Below are positions 1-12,849 of a stretch of DNA of 64,000 bases, one piece after another. A program made the translations under genes and the position numbers. Below the pieces are notes generated by a model. That model ran no database searches. It worked only from the letters and a program-made list of their open reading frames with translations, and was not told where the DNA came from. This stretch comes from Chaenocephalus aceratus. Its lineage: Eukaryota > Chordata > Actinopteri > Perciformes > Channichthyidae. The stretch covers positions 1-64,000 of the forward strand of contig JAMFTG010000658.1 of the NCBI GenBank assembly GCA_023974075.1, given 5' to 3'. The stretch's first letter is position 1. Every line of letters starts with the position of its first letter.

Positions 1-430
1 GGAACTTCATGTTTGTGTCTGCGTCAGGATCACTCTAAACCCTCCTGTGAAGTAATGGCAAAAAGATATAGGACACTGGAACATTTAAACTGCCATTACA
101 TTCAGTGGAATCGTACTCTATGAGTGAAACTGGACAATAAGAAACATATCGCATTGGATTAAGGATCGTTTTCACCGGACAAACAATTGGATTACTTCAC
201 AACCGACACCGTCATCCCGGATCAGCTGGACAACACGCCACAATCAACTGGAGATTGTCACCACCTGCGCTCATCAAGAGGCGAAAGGAGAGGCCGAGAG
301 CCAAGGCTGAGAAAGCGGCCGGGTATGAGCAGCATTAAAACTGGATCGTATGTTGGAATCATAAGCTGCATCGGACAATGGCTTGGATTTAATGCTGCAA
401 TAATGTCAGCTGTTTGAAACAGCTGCCGGC
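1..430 (+). pseudogene. 5' fragment of an APE-type LINE ORF (tentative)
   Basis: An open frame at 187-417 encodes an acidic/polar start followed by a basic segment rich in Arg, Gly and Glu (residues 27-45, containing LRSSRGERRGREPRLRKR). Fish L2-like LINEs carry a comparable basic stretch just upstream of the endonuclease domain, which is why I favour a LINE fragment. No endonuclease or reverse transcriptase motif follows, so the piece is truncated before about position 430, where sequence shared with the other zinc-finger flanks begins. It could equally be an unrelated chance frame. No promoter or splice site was recognised. Confidence 0.3.
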
Positions 431-440
431 AGACGGACAG

Positions 441-626
441 CCAGAAAACGAAACTTAACAGTGAACATTATGCATGTCAATTCTGATGTTACGTCAACAG
501 ATGGCGCTGTTGGGATGGATCTGTAATGGAAAAAAAGGATTACCCAACACAAGGCCAATAGATGGGAATTGTAAACTGTGAAAAAAACAAAATATGCTTA
601 ATTGCGGCTCCTACACTCTTAAACCA
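441..626 (-). other. 3' flank of zinc-finger unit A
   Basis: This stretch, read on the minus strand, is the downstream flank of zinc-finger pseudogene A. It is clearly homologous to the flanks of unit B (37420-37600) and unit C (59540-59735), including the shared text 'acgtcaacagatggcgctgt'. It marks the three zinc-finger exons as copies of one duplicated genomic block rather than only similar genes. The block probably includes 3' UTR; no clear polyadenylation signal was chosen. Confidence 0.6.
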
Positions 627-1576
<950 letters not shown>

Positions 1577-1654
1577 CTAGAACAGACAGACAGAGAAAGA
1601 GAGAAAGTCAATCTAAAAAGCATAAATACACAAGTTAACACAATAAAAACTCAA
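1577..1654 (-). other. Splice acceptor and intron remnant of unit A
   Basis: On the minus strand a CT-rich tract (1579-1612) ends in CTAG at 1580-1577, immediately before the finger exon. The same acceptor occurs at 36860-36888 for unit B and 60266-60300 for unit C. This supports a multi-exon gene whose upstream exons are missing from the window. Confidence 0.65.
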
Positions 1655-1658
1655 TTAA

Positions 1659-2590
1659 AGTGGACCTATCATGCTATATTTGAACAATATATTGTAGGGC
1701 CATACCTATATAAATATAGTATATTTTTCAAAATACCAAAAAAATCCTGCATTTTAGCCACGCCTCATTTAGCTCTATTTGCTCTTTCCAGCACTGTTTT
1801 TGCAGGGGGCTGATTCTGTGAGCTGCAGCTGACCACGCCCCTACAGCTGACCACGCACCCCTGCAGGAGAGGGGAGCTTTCTCTGAGATCAGCTGCTGGG
1901 CTGCAGCGGGGAGAAGAGGGGGAGAAAAAGAGATCTCCGTCCACCGTGTTTTATTCTTATAGAAGAAAGAAGAGAAGTAACGGGGCAGAAACCCTCCTTT
2001 TTAGACAGCGGTCCAGACAGACATCAAATGGCAACACATATTCAGTGTGCAGTTCCTTTGGCATTAGGGCAGGTATATCTAGATACTTCCCAAGGTTTGA
2101 CATAATGAATTGTGCTACTTTTAAAGCAAGCAACGATGTTTTCAAATCTGTAATCAAAAAGCACCTCAAAAAAACGCTATCGAAGCAATTCCTGCCGTTG
2201 CTTAGTTCAAACGGTAACAACAAACTATTTTTCTTAGCAGATGCATGTCAATTTAAATCAATACATACAACTATAGAAAAAGAGCCACAGCGGAGAATAA
2301 ACAGAAGGGCAACTATGGCAACCATGCAAGGGAAGTCTTCTTCGCTGCTTTTGTGGCAGACTACAGCGCCACTTACAGGCCTAGCATATGTACTACAGCG
2401 TCTCCAGCGCTTTCGAGCGGCAATGGCCGGCCGTGGCCCAACCTCTCATTCCCCTGATAGGTGGAGAATTGACCAATAGCCGTAGCACCACTTCTGTGAC
2501 GTCATAGAAGTGTTCAAATCTGGATCAGTCTTTTACACATGTTTATGTGTAAAAGACGTACGAAAGTGCATTTTGCATGATAGGTCCCCT
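1659..2590. mobile_element. TTAA-flanked non-autonomous DNA transposon (Kolobok/T2- or piggyBac-like)
   Basis: The element is bounded by TTAA at 1655-1658 and 2591-2594. Its ends are inverted: left AGTGGACCTATCATGC, right GCATGATAGGTCCCCT, so about 14 of 16 terminal bases match. The empty site is visible in zinc-finger units B and C, where the flanking text runs straight through a single TTAA (around 36808 and 60344). TTAA duplications are typical of piggyBac and of Kolobok/T2 elements; the TIR looks more like the latter. The open frame 1946-2479 has no recognised domain and is probably fortuitous. An internal block (1965-2160) recurs inverted at 52205-52380, and another (2290-2410) recurs at 47430-47545. 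Confidence 0.75.
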
Positions 2591-2693
2591 TTAATATAAA
2601 CCTTGAGTTAACAAAATACTACTTATCAACTGTTTGTGTTATTGTGTTATATTTGATACAGTAATACAGCAATATTCTAACCAAAGTATATAC

Positions 2694-3555
2694 CAGAGGT
2701 GGGGGACTCGAGTCACATGACTTGACTCGAGTCCCATGACTTGACTTGCCTATTTTTGGACTTGAGACTTGCTTGACTAACATTGATAAAAGACTCGACT
2801 TGACTTTGACTTGGTATTCATGACTTGAGACTTAGGCTTGAGACAGATGACTCGAAAGGACTTTACTTTTTAAAATCAAATATTTGCATTTGTATCGTAC
2901 GAAGCCCCTAGAGGGCAATGAAAGAAAAAAAAGAGAGAGAAAGGAGAAAGTAGGAAGTGGAGCGCCCAGGGGACAGCCGTTTCATTGCAGACCGTTATGT
3001 TTATGTGGGGAAATACATACATTATGTGAGATATATTTCAAACTCGGACTTCATTTTAGGGACATTTCGGCCAGGGGTGTAGAGTTATTTGTTCAAGCAC
3101 CGGATCGGCAAAACAGGAGTCTGTGAACCAGTCTGCCTTGACCTATGTATTCATGTCTGTGACTCTCACAGTATCTGCTGCTTCATAGAAGAAACCCTCC
3201 TTCACTTCATGAAATCTCTGCAGCACCAGGAGGCAGTAACGTGTAACTCAGCAGAATCTGAGAAGAGCAGCACCAGCTGCAAAGAGCTGTGCCTTCACTG
3301 CGATTCCCTTCATTAGAACGGCCAACGAGCGACCGCTACGTTTTAACCACACCCACACCCCCCACACACCCCCACAATGATTTCAGTTGACTCTCCATTG
3401 TTGTTGGTGTTAAAAATAAAACTCTAGTTTCATAACCACAGTCTTTTAACTGATTTAAACTGGGGTTATTCATCAGGATTTCGTAGAACTTTACTTGCTT
3501 GACTCTCACCCCAGTAACTTGAGACTTGCACATGTATGACTTACTCAAACCTCTG
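2694..3555. mobile_element. hAT-like non-autonomous element (left-arm copy)
   Basis: The ends are CAGAGGTGGGGGACTCGAGT on the left and ...CAAACCTCTG on the right, with imperfect 8-bp flanks gtatatac / gtatacag that look like a decayed TSD. The interior starts and ends with degenerate 'gacttgactcgagtc' text, a common feature of fish hAT families. An inverted, near-identical copy lies at 35866-36719, so this insertion preceded the block duplication. No transposase was found; the small frames inside are not convincing. Confidence 0.6.
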
Positions 3556-4931
3556 GTATACAGGAGACAGAGGGAGATGGCATCCTGTCACTGCGAGTCT
3601 CAGTGTGCTCCGTTCCTCTTGGGTTTTGTTTTTTTGTCTAAACTTTGTTGTGTCTGTATGAAACGTCATTTTGAGAGACTATGCTTTTGGTCCTGTGGAT
3701 TACATTGGCCTTCTGCAGACCATGTCTGGCCATTCAACTTTCCAAGACACACCTGAGTGACAGCACGAACAGGTATGGCGAGGAGCCCCGGCCTCTGCGC
3801 TGCTACAGCCGCGAGGCTATGCTAGGGCTACAATGCGATCGGCTTCCTACGAATACGCCAAGCCATCTGTGCTCTTCGTTATTGGATGAAATCCCTCGGG
3901 AGCCGCTTAGAAACACCAGGAAAAAGAGACGAGGAAGGAGGGGAGGCGTTCAGAATACGGCGGAGATTCAGCCGGCCACCACTTCCATCCATCATTCTCA
4001 CAAACCTGCGCTCATTGAGCAACAACGTGGACACACTAAGGACACACACAAGGTCCTGTCATGAATTTCTCGAGGCCTCTTGATTATGTTTCACGGAAAG
4101 TTGGCTCCAATCTACGATGCCTGAATCTCTCTCTGAAGTACCCGGACTCGCCCTTGTTCGAGCAGACAGGGATGCGAACTCGGGGAAAACCAGAGGAGGC
4201 GGTATTTGTGTGTATATTAATGATCTGTGGTGCCGATCATACTCAGTAAAATGTAAAACCTGCAATCCCAACGTAGAAATTCTCGGCATGACGTCAAGAC
4301 CCTTTTATCTGCCTCGAGAATTCGGGTGTATTTTACTGTTTGTTGTTTACGTGCCTCCCAGCGGCAGAGGACACTGTTCACGAGCTGCAACTCAGCCACC
4401 GATGCACCGGCAATAGTGCTCGGGACATGAAGCAATGTCGCCTGGAGACGGTTACCTGGGTTCCAAGGAGCCTATGTGTCTAAATACAGACACCAATACT
4501 GAACTCGGATCATAATGTTGTGAATATGATACCAGTGGATAAGACCAAACCCAAGGGAAGTCAACCAGAAAAGAAAGTAATAAATCATATGTGACTAAGG
4601 ACATGAAACAAAGACTACGGAGCACTTTAACAGACAGAGAGAGAACTGAAAGTCAAATTGAGGGAATCAAAACACACAGAGAGCTTTTGGGAAATGCTTT
4701 TAAAGCCAAAGACCCCAAAAAAGTGTGGGACACCATGAGAACCGTGACAGGAATGACCTCTTCAGCTAAACCTATTGTGACGGACAAGACATACTTGATC
4801 CATACCAATGTGCCTATAAGCAAGGGGGTGGTACTGCTGCTGCTCTGGTTCACATCATCACTAAACATTTAGATAAATGTCAAACCTATGCAAGAGCCCT
4901 CTTCCTAGACTTCTCAGCAGCAACACAATAC
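3556..4931 (+). pseudogene. L2/CR1-like LINE: N-terminal and endonuclease region (left arm)
   Basis: The frame from 3681 starts with a hydrophobic stretch and passes through a basic KKRRGRRGG segment (residues about 80-90). A second frame then continues with RPPLPSIILTNLRSLSNNVD, a typical start of a LINE AP-endonuclease domain. Further endonuclease text follows in a third frame at 4117-4416 (LVRADRDANSGKTRGGG, then REFG and VVYVPPSG). A linker frame at 4591-4872 precedes the reverse transcriptase. At least two frameshifts and internal losses separate these pieces, so the gene is dead. The coding line is broken at 4932-4941 by another transposon and resumes at 5948. A nearly identical inverted copy is at 34508-35865. 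Confidence 0.72.
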
Positions 4932-4941
4932 AAGCAGACAT

Positions 4942-5947
4942 AGTGCTGCGTACCGGTACGCCGAACCGGTACTGGACTTGTAAAAAGTTTCAGTTCAAGT
5001 CCGGTTAAAACCGGAACGTCGGGAACCGGTACTTGGACTCGCAAAAAAAACTAGCACTTACATATATTCTGGTGTCGGTGTTATTTAAACATTCCCTGAT
5101 AAACGTTATTCAGTGTGAATAAATGAGTGCTAATCCCAGTGTGCTCGGGGTACAACATCACATGTCATTTCACCTTTGATTCACGGTTTGAAAACGTAGC
5201 ATTTCGCCACATGCTAATGCTAACAGGAAGTGAAGAATTTTCAGAATAAAAGTATTAAGTTAATAGTGTGAACTTCTGGTTTTTTCAGAATAAATCTGAT
5301 TTAAATTAAATACTGTATTTAATTCAAAATTACGCCATATCAACATTGATTTTAACTTCTAACAGTATGTATGTACATCACTATGTATGTAGTATGTACT
5401 CCTGTATAATGTACACATGTAGAGTTGTAGAAAAGACATGGTGTACAGACAGTACAGTACACTCTGACTGTACAGTCACTACAGTGTATACTGTACATAG
5501 TAGGTGTGTAACAGTGTAATGCGTATAGTCTACTCTACACTCTACCTTTCAGCAACGTTTTAGGGATTTAGGCTCAGTCAGCTCAGGGACTGTTTGGTTA
5601 CTTTAGTTTGGTAAATGAAATAAATGTTTGAACTTTGTAGTAGTTCACTGTAGTTGCTGTCATAAGTCATTTGTAGACTAAGTGGCAAAAAGTGTTTTTT
5701 TTTACATTTGTACTTTGTAGAGAAATGTAGACACAAGTTGGAAGGGAGCGCAATAAACCTGACGAGTTTGAATTTGATGAGTTCATTTTCAATTCATAAT
5801 TAGCTCACAATAAGTTCACTTTAGTTACTCACACAACTTGACACAAGCCATGGGTTCAGGTCCGGACTTATAAGTCTGGACCTGAACCTGAACCTCTGGA
5901 CTTGAGTCCGGACCTGAACCTGAATGTGAGTCCAGGTACGCAGCTCC
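4942..5947. mobile_element. Non-autonomous DNA transposon inside the L2-like LINE
   Basis: A 1006-bp insert is flanked by the direct repeat aagcagacat (4932-4941 and 5948-5957). This interrupts the LINE text for a fingers-region segment of its reverse transcriptase, which reads on across the junction when the insert is ignored. The ends share the inverted core GCTGCGTACC. The duplication is 10 bp, or 11 if a flanking C is counted, rather than the 8 bp expected for hAT, so the superfamily is left open. The interior is AT-rich and has no coding capacity. A right-arm copy (33629-34497) lacks one terminus. Confidence 0.6.
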
Positions 5948-6178
5948 AAGCAGACATCTTGGTGTCAAAAATGGCCAAAATGGAAGTAAATCCATACCTG
6001 ATTTACTGGTATGCCGCTTTCCTCACCAGGAGAGAGCAACTTGACCAAACCCTGTCATCTGCCATCACAACCAATGTAGGGCCCCCAGGGCTGCGGGAGT
6101 TCAGCTGTGCTCTCAGCTTCTTTTAGCTTCTTTTGATGACTTTACTGAACTGCTGTCTATAGTGTGTTTTGACTTTGA
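5948..6178 (+). pseudogene. L2-like LINE reverse transcriptase fragment (left arm)
   Basis: Continuation of the LINE interrupted at 4942-5947. The frame 5950-6090 reads ILVSKMAKMEVNPYLIYWYA followed by a Q-rich segment and TNVGPPG, matching the region between reverse transcriptase motif A and the PQG motif. The PQG motif is altered to PPG and the frame then fails. The matching inverted piece is 33425-33628. Confidence 0.6.
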
Positions 6179-6186
6179 CCGTCTAG

Positions 6187-7354
6187 CAGAGATGGAGTAC
6201 TCGAGTACTGGACTCGGACTCGAGTCGGACTTGAGTGCCGATTTTCGGGACTCGTGACTTGACTCGGACTCGCGCACTGATTGACGCGACTCGGACTTGG
6301 ACTCGTGACTTGACTCGGACTCGCGCACTGATTGACGCGTCTCGGACTTGGACTCGTGAATTCTCGCACAGGATGACTTGGACTCGGACTCGGACTCGTG
6401 AATTCCCCCCCCCACGATGACTCGGACTCGACTCGTACATTGACGCTCCGACTTGGACTCGGACTCGAGCACATTTTCTCTGGAGTCAGATGTCCTCTAT
6501 CCTGTATGGCGAGTTCACGTACTGGGCCCCGCTATTCCAGTCTAGAGATGTCTACAGACACACCCCGCATCGTGCTGTATGCTTTCACACATTCTGCTTC
6601 CACATTGGAAAAGAGCAGAGCAAAATGCTCGTTATGTGGAAACAATATAGAAGAGAAGGCTCCGTAACACATTCCTCTCAGAGTAACGTGATCTAATCAA
6701 TAAATAAAGATTCAGCCGATAACGAAAGCACATACTTAACATGCAGAATGACTCATTTTGCATGCTAAGTAGCCATGTGCTTTCTGGGGATAAATCTTTA
6801 TCGGTAAACTGATTTAACCTGTAAAAGTTCCTTCAAAATAAGAGTCCCGATCTTATTACTATCAAAATAAAAGTGCACAATGAAAACTTTACCATAGGAA
6901 AATATTGGCATACAAATATAATCACTTCTCTAAAAGGTAACTCATTTTAAATATAGTTTATTTAATATTTATATATTAGAAATAAGCTTTATATTTGTAT
7001 AGCACCTATTACAAGAATTGTAGCCAAACTCGCTTCACAGCAGTTCAATAGACAGGATAACAGCAATGTAGAGGAGCAGCTACATTTCAAAACATATATC
7101 CACGAAGATTAATACATGAAGACTTGTGACTCGGACTTGACTTGGACTCTTCTGAAGTGACTCGGAATTGGACTCGGACTCGAACACAGGTAATGATGAC
7201 TCGGACTCGACTTGGACACTCCTTGGGTGACTCGGACTTGGACTCGGACTCGACTACGACTCTCCCTTGGTGACTCGGACTTGGACTCGGACTCGAAGAG
7301 TGGTGACTCGAGGGTGACTTGGACTCGTGAATTGGTGACTTGACTACAACACTG
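6187..7354. mobile_element. hAT element with perfect 8-bp TSD (left arm only)
   Basis: The element is bounded by ccgtctag at 6179-6186 and 7355-7362. Ends are CAGAGATG... and ...CAACACTG. Both termini contain degenerate 'gactcggacttg' arrays (6200-6475 and 7120-7340), including a roughly 52-bp unit repeated twice around 6249-6352. The middle contains an imperfect hairpin (6734-6788) and no transposase. The right arm of the outer inverted duplication lacks this element and instead carries a different hAT element almost at the same base (32386-33416). Confidence 0.78.
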
Positions 7355-7362
7355 CCGTCTAG

Positions 7363-8800
7363 TCATTGTTGGTGATTTTAGCATCCATGTTGACAACCCC
7401 CAGGACAGAGGGGCTAAAGAACTGTTTTGTGTTCTTGGTAGCTATGGTGGGGACCCTCTCATGACATCCAACTATAGGCCCATAGCATCCAAGGTATTTG
7501 AGAAATTGATTGCCAAACAAATCATCAATCATCTCAACAACAGCTCCTTGTGTTCAAATTGAGAACCATAAGTCTAGTGTTTGTCAACTGGAGTACCACA
7601 GGGCTCTGTATTGGGCCCAATCCTGTTTAGTATGTACATAAATGATCTGCCTTCTGTGTGTGGAGAATGTGATGTATGCTGATGATACAGTTGTTTTTAC
7701 TCATGGCAGAACCGCAGAAGAGGCTGCTACCAAGGTCCCTGATGTGTTGGAGAATACTACATCCTGGCTTAACAATAATTGCTTGCAACCAAATGTCTCA
7801 AAGACAGTGTGTATGTTCTTCTCCAAGGGCCACAGCATTATAACAGAGCAAGATGTTTTCTTTTCTGGAAGGAGACTTCAGGTTGTCTCGGAGTACAAGT
7901 ACTGAGGAGTACATATTGACACAAACCTCAATTTCAAAACCCATATCAAAAAGGTCTGCAATAAAGTAAAGTTCAATCTGTGAAATTACAGATACATTAG
8001 AAACTTGCTATCATCTGCAGCAGCTAAGCTATACCTTCACTCCATGGTCCTCTCCCACATCAGCTACTGTCTGATCAGCTGGTCTGATGCTCACTCTGCA
8101 GCTCTAAGGCCACTGGAATCACTGTATAAACAAGCACTCAGAACACGAGACACAAAGCCATTCCGGTATCATCATTGTCACATTGTTAAAAAGTATAATC
8201 TGTTCAGATGGAAAATCTCATAGTTTACAAAAACATCTGCTTAGTTTCTAAGACCACTCGTGGGTTGGCTCCTCCTCCTCTGGCTGCATCAGCCTAAAGC
8301 CCACCTCAACCAGGGCTACTCGAGGTGCGGCTAGGGGAGACGCACCATCCCATTTAGGAAGAGCGCATTCAGCCAGGCTGTCTTTCATTCCACGCATCCC
8401 ATCAATGGAATTCAATACCTCAACCAATGAGAGTCCTCATCCTACTACACATTCAAGCACAGTGTTACAAAGTGGCTCATTGATAACCAACAGTGTCAAC
8501 ACTGATGTGTGTGTGTAGGTGTGTGTATGAGTGCGTATTGTACATTTTGTATTTATTATCATGACTTGCTCTCATCTGTATTCAGTGATGTCATCTATTG
8601 TAAACATGTACAATGGTATAACAATGTCGTGGTATTTTTATTGTTGCTTTTAGGATGTCACCATCTGGCAAAGGGACTATCGGTGAAAACTAGCCTGTTG
8701 GCTAATCGAGTACTTTTACATGTTTTTAATATGTTGCTTAATGAACACTGTCCCTTGTTTTACTCACTGTTTGTAAAAGTGAATACATAGTATTTTCATT
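7363..8800 (+). pseudogene. L2-like LINE, internally deleted, with 3' UTR (left arm)
   Basis: The text opens with endonuclease residues (VIVGDFSIHVDNPQDRGAK) and jumps by internal deletion to the start of the reverse transcriptase (TSNYRPIASKVFEKLI). It continues through the catalytic YADD box (frame 7642-7905, MYADDTVVF), the KYLG region with a stop in place, and the C-terminal LDYC-like and WNSI-like regions (8005-8460). Several stops and frameshifts are present. Sequence from about 8505 to 8800 is probable 3' UTR. The corresponding inverted piece at 31714-32377 is cut off at about the equivalent of position 8030. Confidence 0.7.
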
Positions 8801-8888
8801 TCAATAATGTACTTCATATACCATAAACAATACTGACATCCCTGCTCCTCCGAGTCTGGGGGTCCGGGGATGTGAGGACAGCGAGGAC

Positions 8889-9088
8889 ACAGACAGGAGA
8901 GAGAGAGAGGGAGGGGGAGAGAGGGAGGGAGAGGGAGGGGGGGAGGAGAGGGAGAGAGGGAGGGAGAGAGGGGGAGAGAGAGAGAGAGAGAGAGAAAAAG
9001 AGAAAGAGAGAAAGAGAGGGGGGGAGAAAGAGAGCGAGAGACAGAGAGAGAAAGACAGAGAGAGACAGAGAGAAAGAGAGCGAGAGAC
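8889..9088 (+). repeat. GA-rich polypurine microsatellite
   Basis: About 200 bp of nearly pure G and A on the plus strand, mostly gagaga, gggaga and agagagaaa motifs with scattered c. Arg/Glu-rich and Ser/Leu-rich open frames on either strand here are products of the repeat and were not called. Confidence 0.95.
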
Positions 9089-9459
9089 AGATTTGATTTT
9101 TCAAACTACTTTCATTCACAAATCATAGTGGAGACTATACTCCACTGGAGGTCCCTCCACTGGAGGTCCCCACCCCTCTTAGTCAGCGGAGGCTGGAGAG
9201 CGCTCTCCACTCAGGCCTCTGAGCCTCCGTCAGGCCCAGGTGGGCTCTCCACCGCGTGTCCACTCGCTCCTGGAGTCTGCTCTGATTCAGCACCTTTGTC
9301 ACCAAATAATAAAATGTTTTGTTGGACATGGTGCTAAACTTAAAATCAGTAACATTGTCCAACTTTAACAAAAAACCCTCACAACTGAGATCAGGAAAAC
9401 ATCGCATCTCTGGAAAAGAGTCATTGTCATTTGGAGACTTCAGTCCGTTACAGTGAGCA

Positions 9460-9672
9460 GCGCCAGCTATGATTGGCTGAGCTGCTGCTTCCAGCTCTGA
9501 TTGGCTGAGCTGCTGCTTCCAGCTCTGACTGGCTGAGCTGCTGCTTCCAGCTCTGACTGGCTGAGCTGCTGCTTCCAGCTCTGACTGGCTGAGCTGCTGC
9601 TTCCAGCTCTGATTGGCTGCACTGCTGCTTCCAGCTCTGACTGGCTGAGCTGCTGCTTCCAGCTCTGCAGCA
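9460..9672. repeat. 33-bp minisatellite within the Tx1-like LINE
   Basis: About six to seven copies of a 33-bp unit containing 'gctgcttccagctctga' followed by ctggctgagct. Because 33 is a multiple of three, the array reads through on the minus strand as a repeated 11-residue unit rich in Ser, Gln and Ala. It lies in the C-terminal part of the LINE and expands it. Confidence 0.9.
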
Positions 9673-10473
9673 GGAGGCTGACCACCCGGACTGACCTGAG
9701 GCTCAGACGTGAGGCCAGGCCTGCAGCGTTGTCCAGACGGGCCTACACACCTCCACCACCTGGCCCAGCGTGAGGATCCTCTCCTCACAGAGTCTCTGTT
9801 GAAGAGAAGGCCCTACTCCACACACAAACCGAGATCCACGGACCACCGGCTCTCTGAGGAGCCAGGACAGTGAGCCACAGCACTCTGGTCTATCTCTTCT
9901 GAGTAGTCCCCACACCTTGAAGAGACCTCCATAGAACCCCGAGAGATTGTTCAGGTGTAATCCTTTCAGGTCCATTAGGAACAGCGACTCAGCCAGACCC
10001 AGCCCACCACAGCGCTCCAATAAGGCCCGAGCTACGGGTCTCCAGACCAGGTCAGCAGGTCCAGTCAGGAACCTCTGGACGAACCGGAGCCTGAAGGCCG
10101 CCCCTCTGCTTGCCAGGTGAACCAGGCCATGTCCCCCCTCCTCCTTTGGCAGGAACAGGACGCTCTGAGGGACCCAGTGCATGCGGTCCCAGAAGAACTC
10201 CACCATGAGAGCCTGCACCCTGGACAGCAGGTTTACGGGCGGGTCGGTGCACGCCAGCCGGTGAGCCAGCATGGAGGAAACAAGGTTGTTTAAAATAAGG
10301 ATACGCCCTTTAAAAGAAAGTTTGGGAAGGATCCACTTCCACTTCTTTAACCGGCCTTCCACTTTCTCTATAAGCCCGTCCCAGTTCTTCAAACAAAACG
10401 TGTCCTCACCAAGATAAATACCCAGGTACTTTAACCCTGCCCTTTCCAACCAAGGCCCCCAGGTAACAACAAG

Positions 10474-10812
10474 CTGTCAATGCTGCCCTCGCCTCCTGCT
10501 AAGGCCTCACTTTCCCCCCCAGTTGATCAATACTGCCCTCTCCTACTGCTAAGGCCTCACTTTCCCCCAGTTGATCAATACTGCCCTCGCTTCCTGCTAA
10601 GGCCTCACTTTCCCCAGTTGATCAATACTGCCCTCTCCTCCTGCTAAGGCCTCACTTTCCCCAGTTGATCAATACTGCCCTCGCCTCCTGCTAAGGCCTC
10701 ACTTTCCCCCAGTTGATCAATGCTGCCCTCGCCTCCTGCTAAGGCCTCAGTTTTCCCCAGTTGATCAATGCTGCCCTCGCCTCCTGCTAAGGCCTCACTT
10801 TTCCCCCAGTTG
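10474..10812. repeat. About 47-bp minisatellite after the RT catalytic box
   Basis: Seven copies of a unit of roughly 47 bp containing 'cctgctaaggcctcacttt' and 'ccagttgatcaat'. Copies differ mainly in C-run length. The array begins about 60 bp downstream (minus strand) of the YADD motif of the Tx1-like LINE and separates it from the well-preserved C-terminal frame. Confidence 0.9.
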
Positions 10813-11870
10813 TGAAAGTTGCTCACAGTTTCAGTTAAAACATTGATGTCATCTTGTTTTTTAACAAAGACCATTATGTCATCCGCATACGCAGACAATT
10901 TAAAAACATCCCTCCAGCCAGGAAGAGAGAAACCCTGTAACTGTGACCCGGTGTAAAAAAGGCTCTATGGCCAGGGAGCAGAGCATCCGGACATAGAGCA
11001 GCCCTGCTGGACTCCTCTCTGAGCTTCAAAAGGAGCACACAAACTACCGTTTATCTTCAGTACACTCTCAAGGTCCCTGTACAAGACCTGGATCCTATGA
11101 GACCAGAGCTGAACCCAGAAGCTTCCAGCGTCTGCCACAAGTACTGGTGTTCAACTCGGTCAAAAGCCTTTTCTTGGTCTAGAGAAATCAGACCAAGCTC
11201 ACAGCCCGATGAACCGGAGAGGTCCAGAGCATCTGGAGTCGAGTCACGTTGTCAGTTATCAACCTGCTGGGTACACAGTATGTCTGGTCTACGTGAAAGA
11301 CATGCTCCATCACTTTCCTCAGCCTCGTCGCTAACACTTTGGAAAGCAGCTTGTAGTCGGTACAGAGTAGAGACACAGGACGCCAGTTCCTAATCTCCTG
11401 CAGGTCTCCTTTCTTAGGGAGGAGAGTGAGCACAGCTCTCCTGCAACGCAGAGGCAACCTCCCGTTACTTAGACTGTCTCTGAGCACACTCAGCAGGTCG
11501 TCACCTATAACTGGCCAGAGAGCCTTATAGAAGTCTGCAGGCAGGCCGTCTATGCCAGGAGCCTTCCCACTCTGCATGCTCTGCAGGGCCTCCTGCAGCT
11601 CCTGGGCAGAGAGCTCCGCCTCCAGCTCAGCATGGTCCTCCTCAGGGACGTTAGGAAGGCCCCCATAGAACGACTGGCCACCTCTGGCTCGGCCTGGAAC
11701 TCTGTTCTGTAGAGCTCTTTGTAGAACTCCACAGCACACTGACTCCTGAAGCAGCTGCCCAGCATTGGATCGAGTGCATCAGCCTCCTCTGACCATTCTT
11801 ACGCTCCAGACCAAAGAACAAGTGAGAGGGAGCATCCATTTTCACGATGTTCTGAAACCGGGATCTGACC

Positions 11871-11968
11871 AGAGCACCCTGAGCAGAGCACCCTGAGCAG
11901 AGCACCCTGAGGAGAGCACCCTGAGGAGAGCACCCTGAGGAGAGCACCCTGAGCAGAGCACCCTGAGC
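11871..11968. repeat. 14-bp minisatellite (7 copies) in the LINE linker
   Basis: Seven head-to-tail copies of agagcaccctgag(c/g). A 14-bp unit disrupts the reading frame with each copy. It lies between the endonuclease and reverse transcriptase regions of the Tx1-like LINE. Confidence 0.93.
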
Positions 11969-12849
11969 AGAACCCCAGCAGGTCAGACAGAGCTGAGCTC
12001 TTGTGTCCTCGCTCTCCTGTGGAGTCTGCCCTCCCTGCAGCTCCACCACTTCTCTCTCCAGAGCTCTCAGAGATCTAGCCATGTCCTTTGTGACATTGAG
12101 AGTGTACTGCAGGCAAAGCTGCTTGATCTTCACTTTCCCTACATCCCACCACCGCTGAAGAGAACTGTACTCTCTCTTAGATAAACGGTAGTTTTCCCAA
12201 AATAATTTAAAAACATTTTTAAAATGGTTGTCGGCCAACAGAGAAGCATTAAAGTGCCAATACGCACTATTACACTGAACATGATTAATAAACAGTGAGA
12301 CTTGTACGAGGGAATGGTCAGAGATTCCCACTGGACTGATGGAGCAGCTTCTGCTCACATTCATGTGATGGTTAAAAACATAGACACGATCCAGCCTAGC
12401 CAGAGACAACAGGTTATCCCTAGAGTGCACCACGTGTGCTGCCGCTGGCCCGGGGGGAGTGCCTCCAGACATCACACAGCTCAAAGCTTTCTGTCGGTCT
12501 CATGAAGGCACTCTTCGAGGCAGCATGCGGCTCCTGGTGGTTCCTATCCAGCACAGGGTTCTCTGTTGAAGTCCCCCCCAGGAACAGATACTCCTCACTA
12601 TCACAGGTGCTAAGAGCGTGTTTCAGTTTCTCAAAGAACAAAAGCCTCTCTGCGCCCACACTGGGAGCAGAAATATTTATAAAACATATTTTAACTTTTT
12701 CAAATTCAGCATTTATTTTGAGCAAGTGTCCTGATGACCTCATCGACCACACAGGAGCAGGGTGTGAAGCCCCTCGCAAAGAGAATGGCAACCCCTCTGT
12801 GGCGGCTCAATACCCAGTTACATTTGAGTCGCCCAGAGGCTAAACTTGG

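Noticed and set aside
1946..2479. 177-codon frame inside the TTAA element as a transposase
   Set aside because: No catalytic or DNA-binding motif, and parts recur as non-coding repeat at 47.4 and 52.2 kb.
3681..4064. 127-codon frame as a secreted host protein because of its hydrophobic start
   Set aside because: It passes into the basic and endonuclease part of an L2-like LINE and exists as a mirrored copy at 35357-35740.
8814..9119. Ser/Leu-rich and Arg/Glu-rich frames
   Set aside because: Products of the GA tract.
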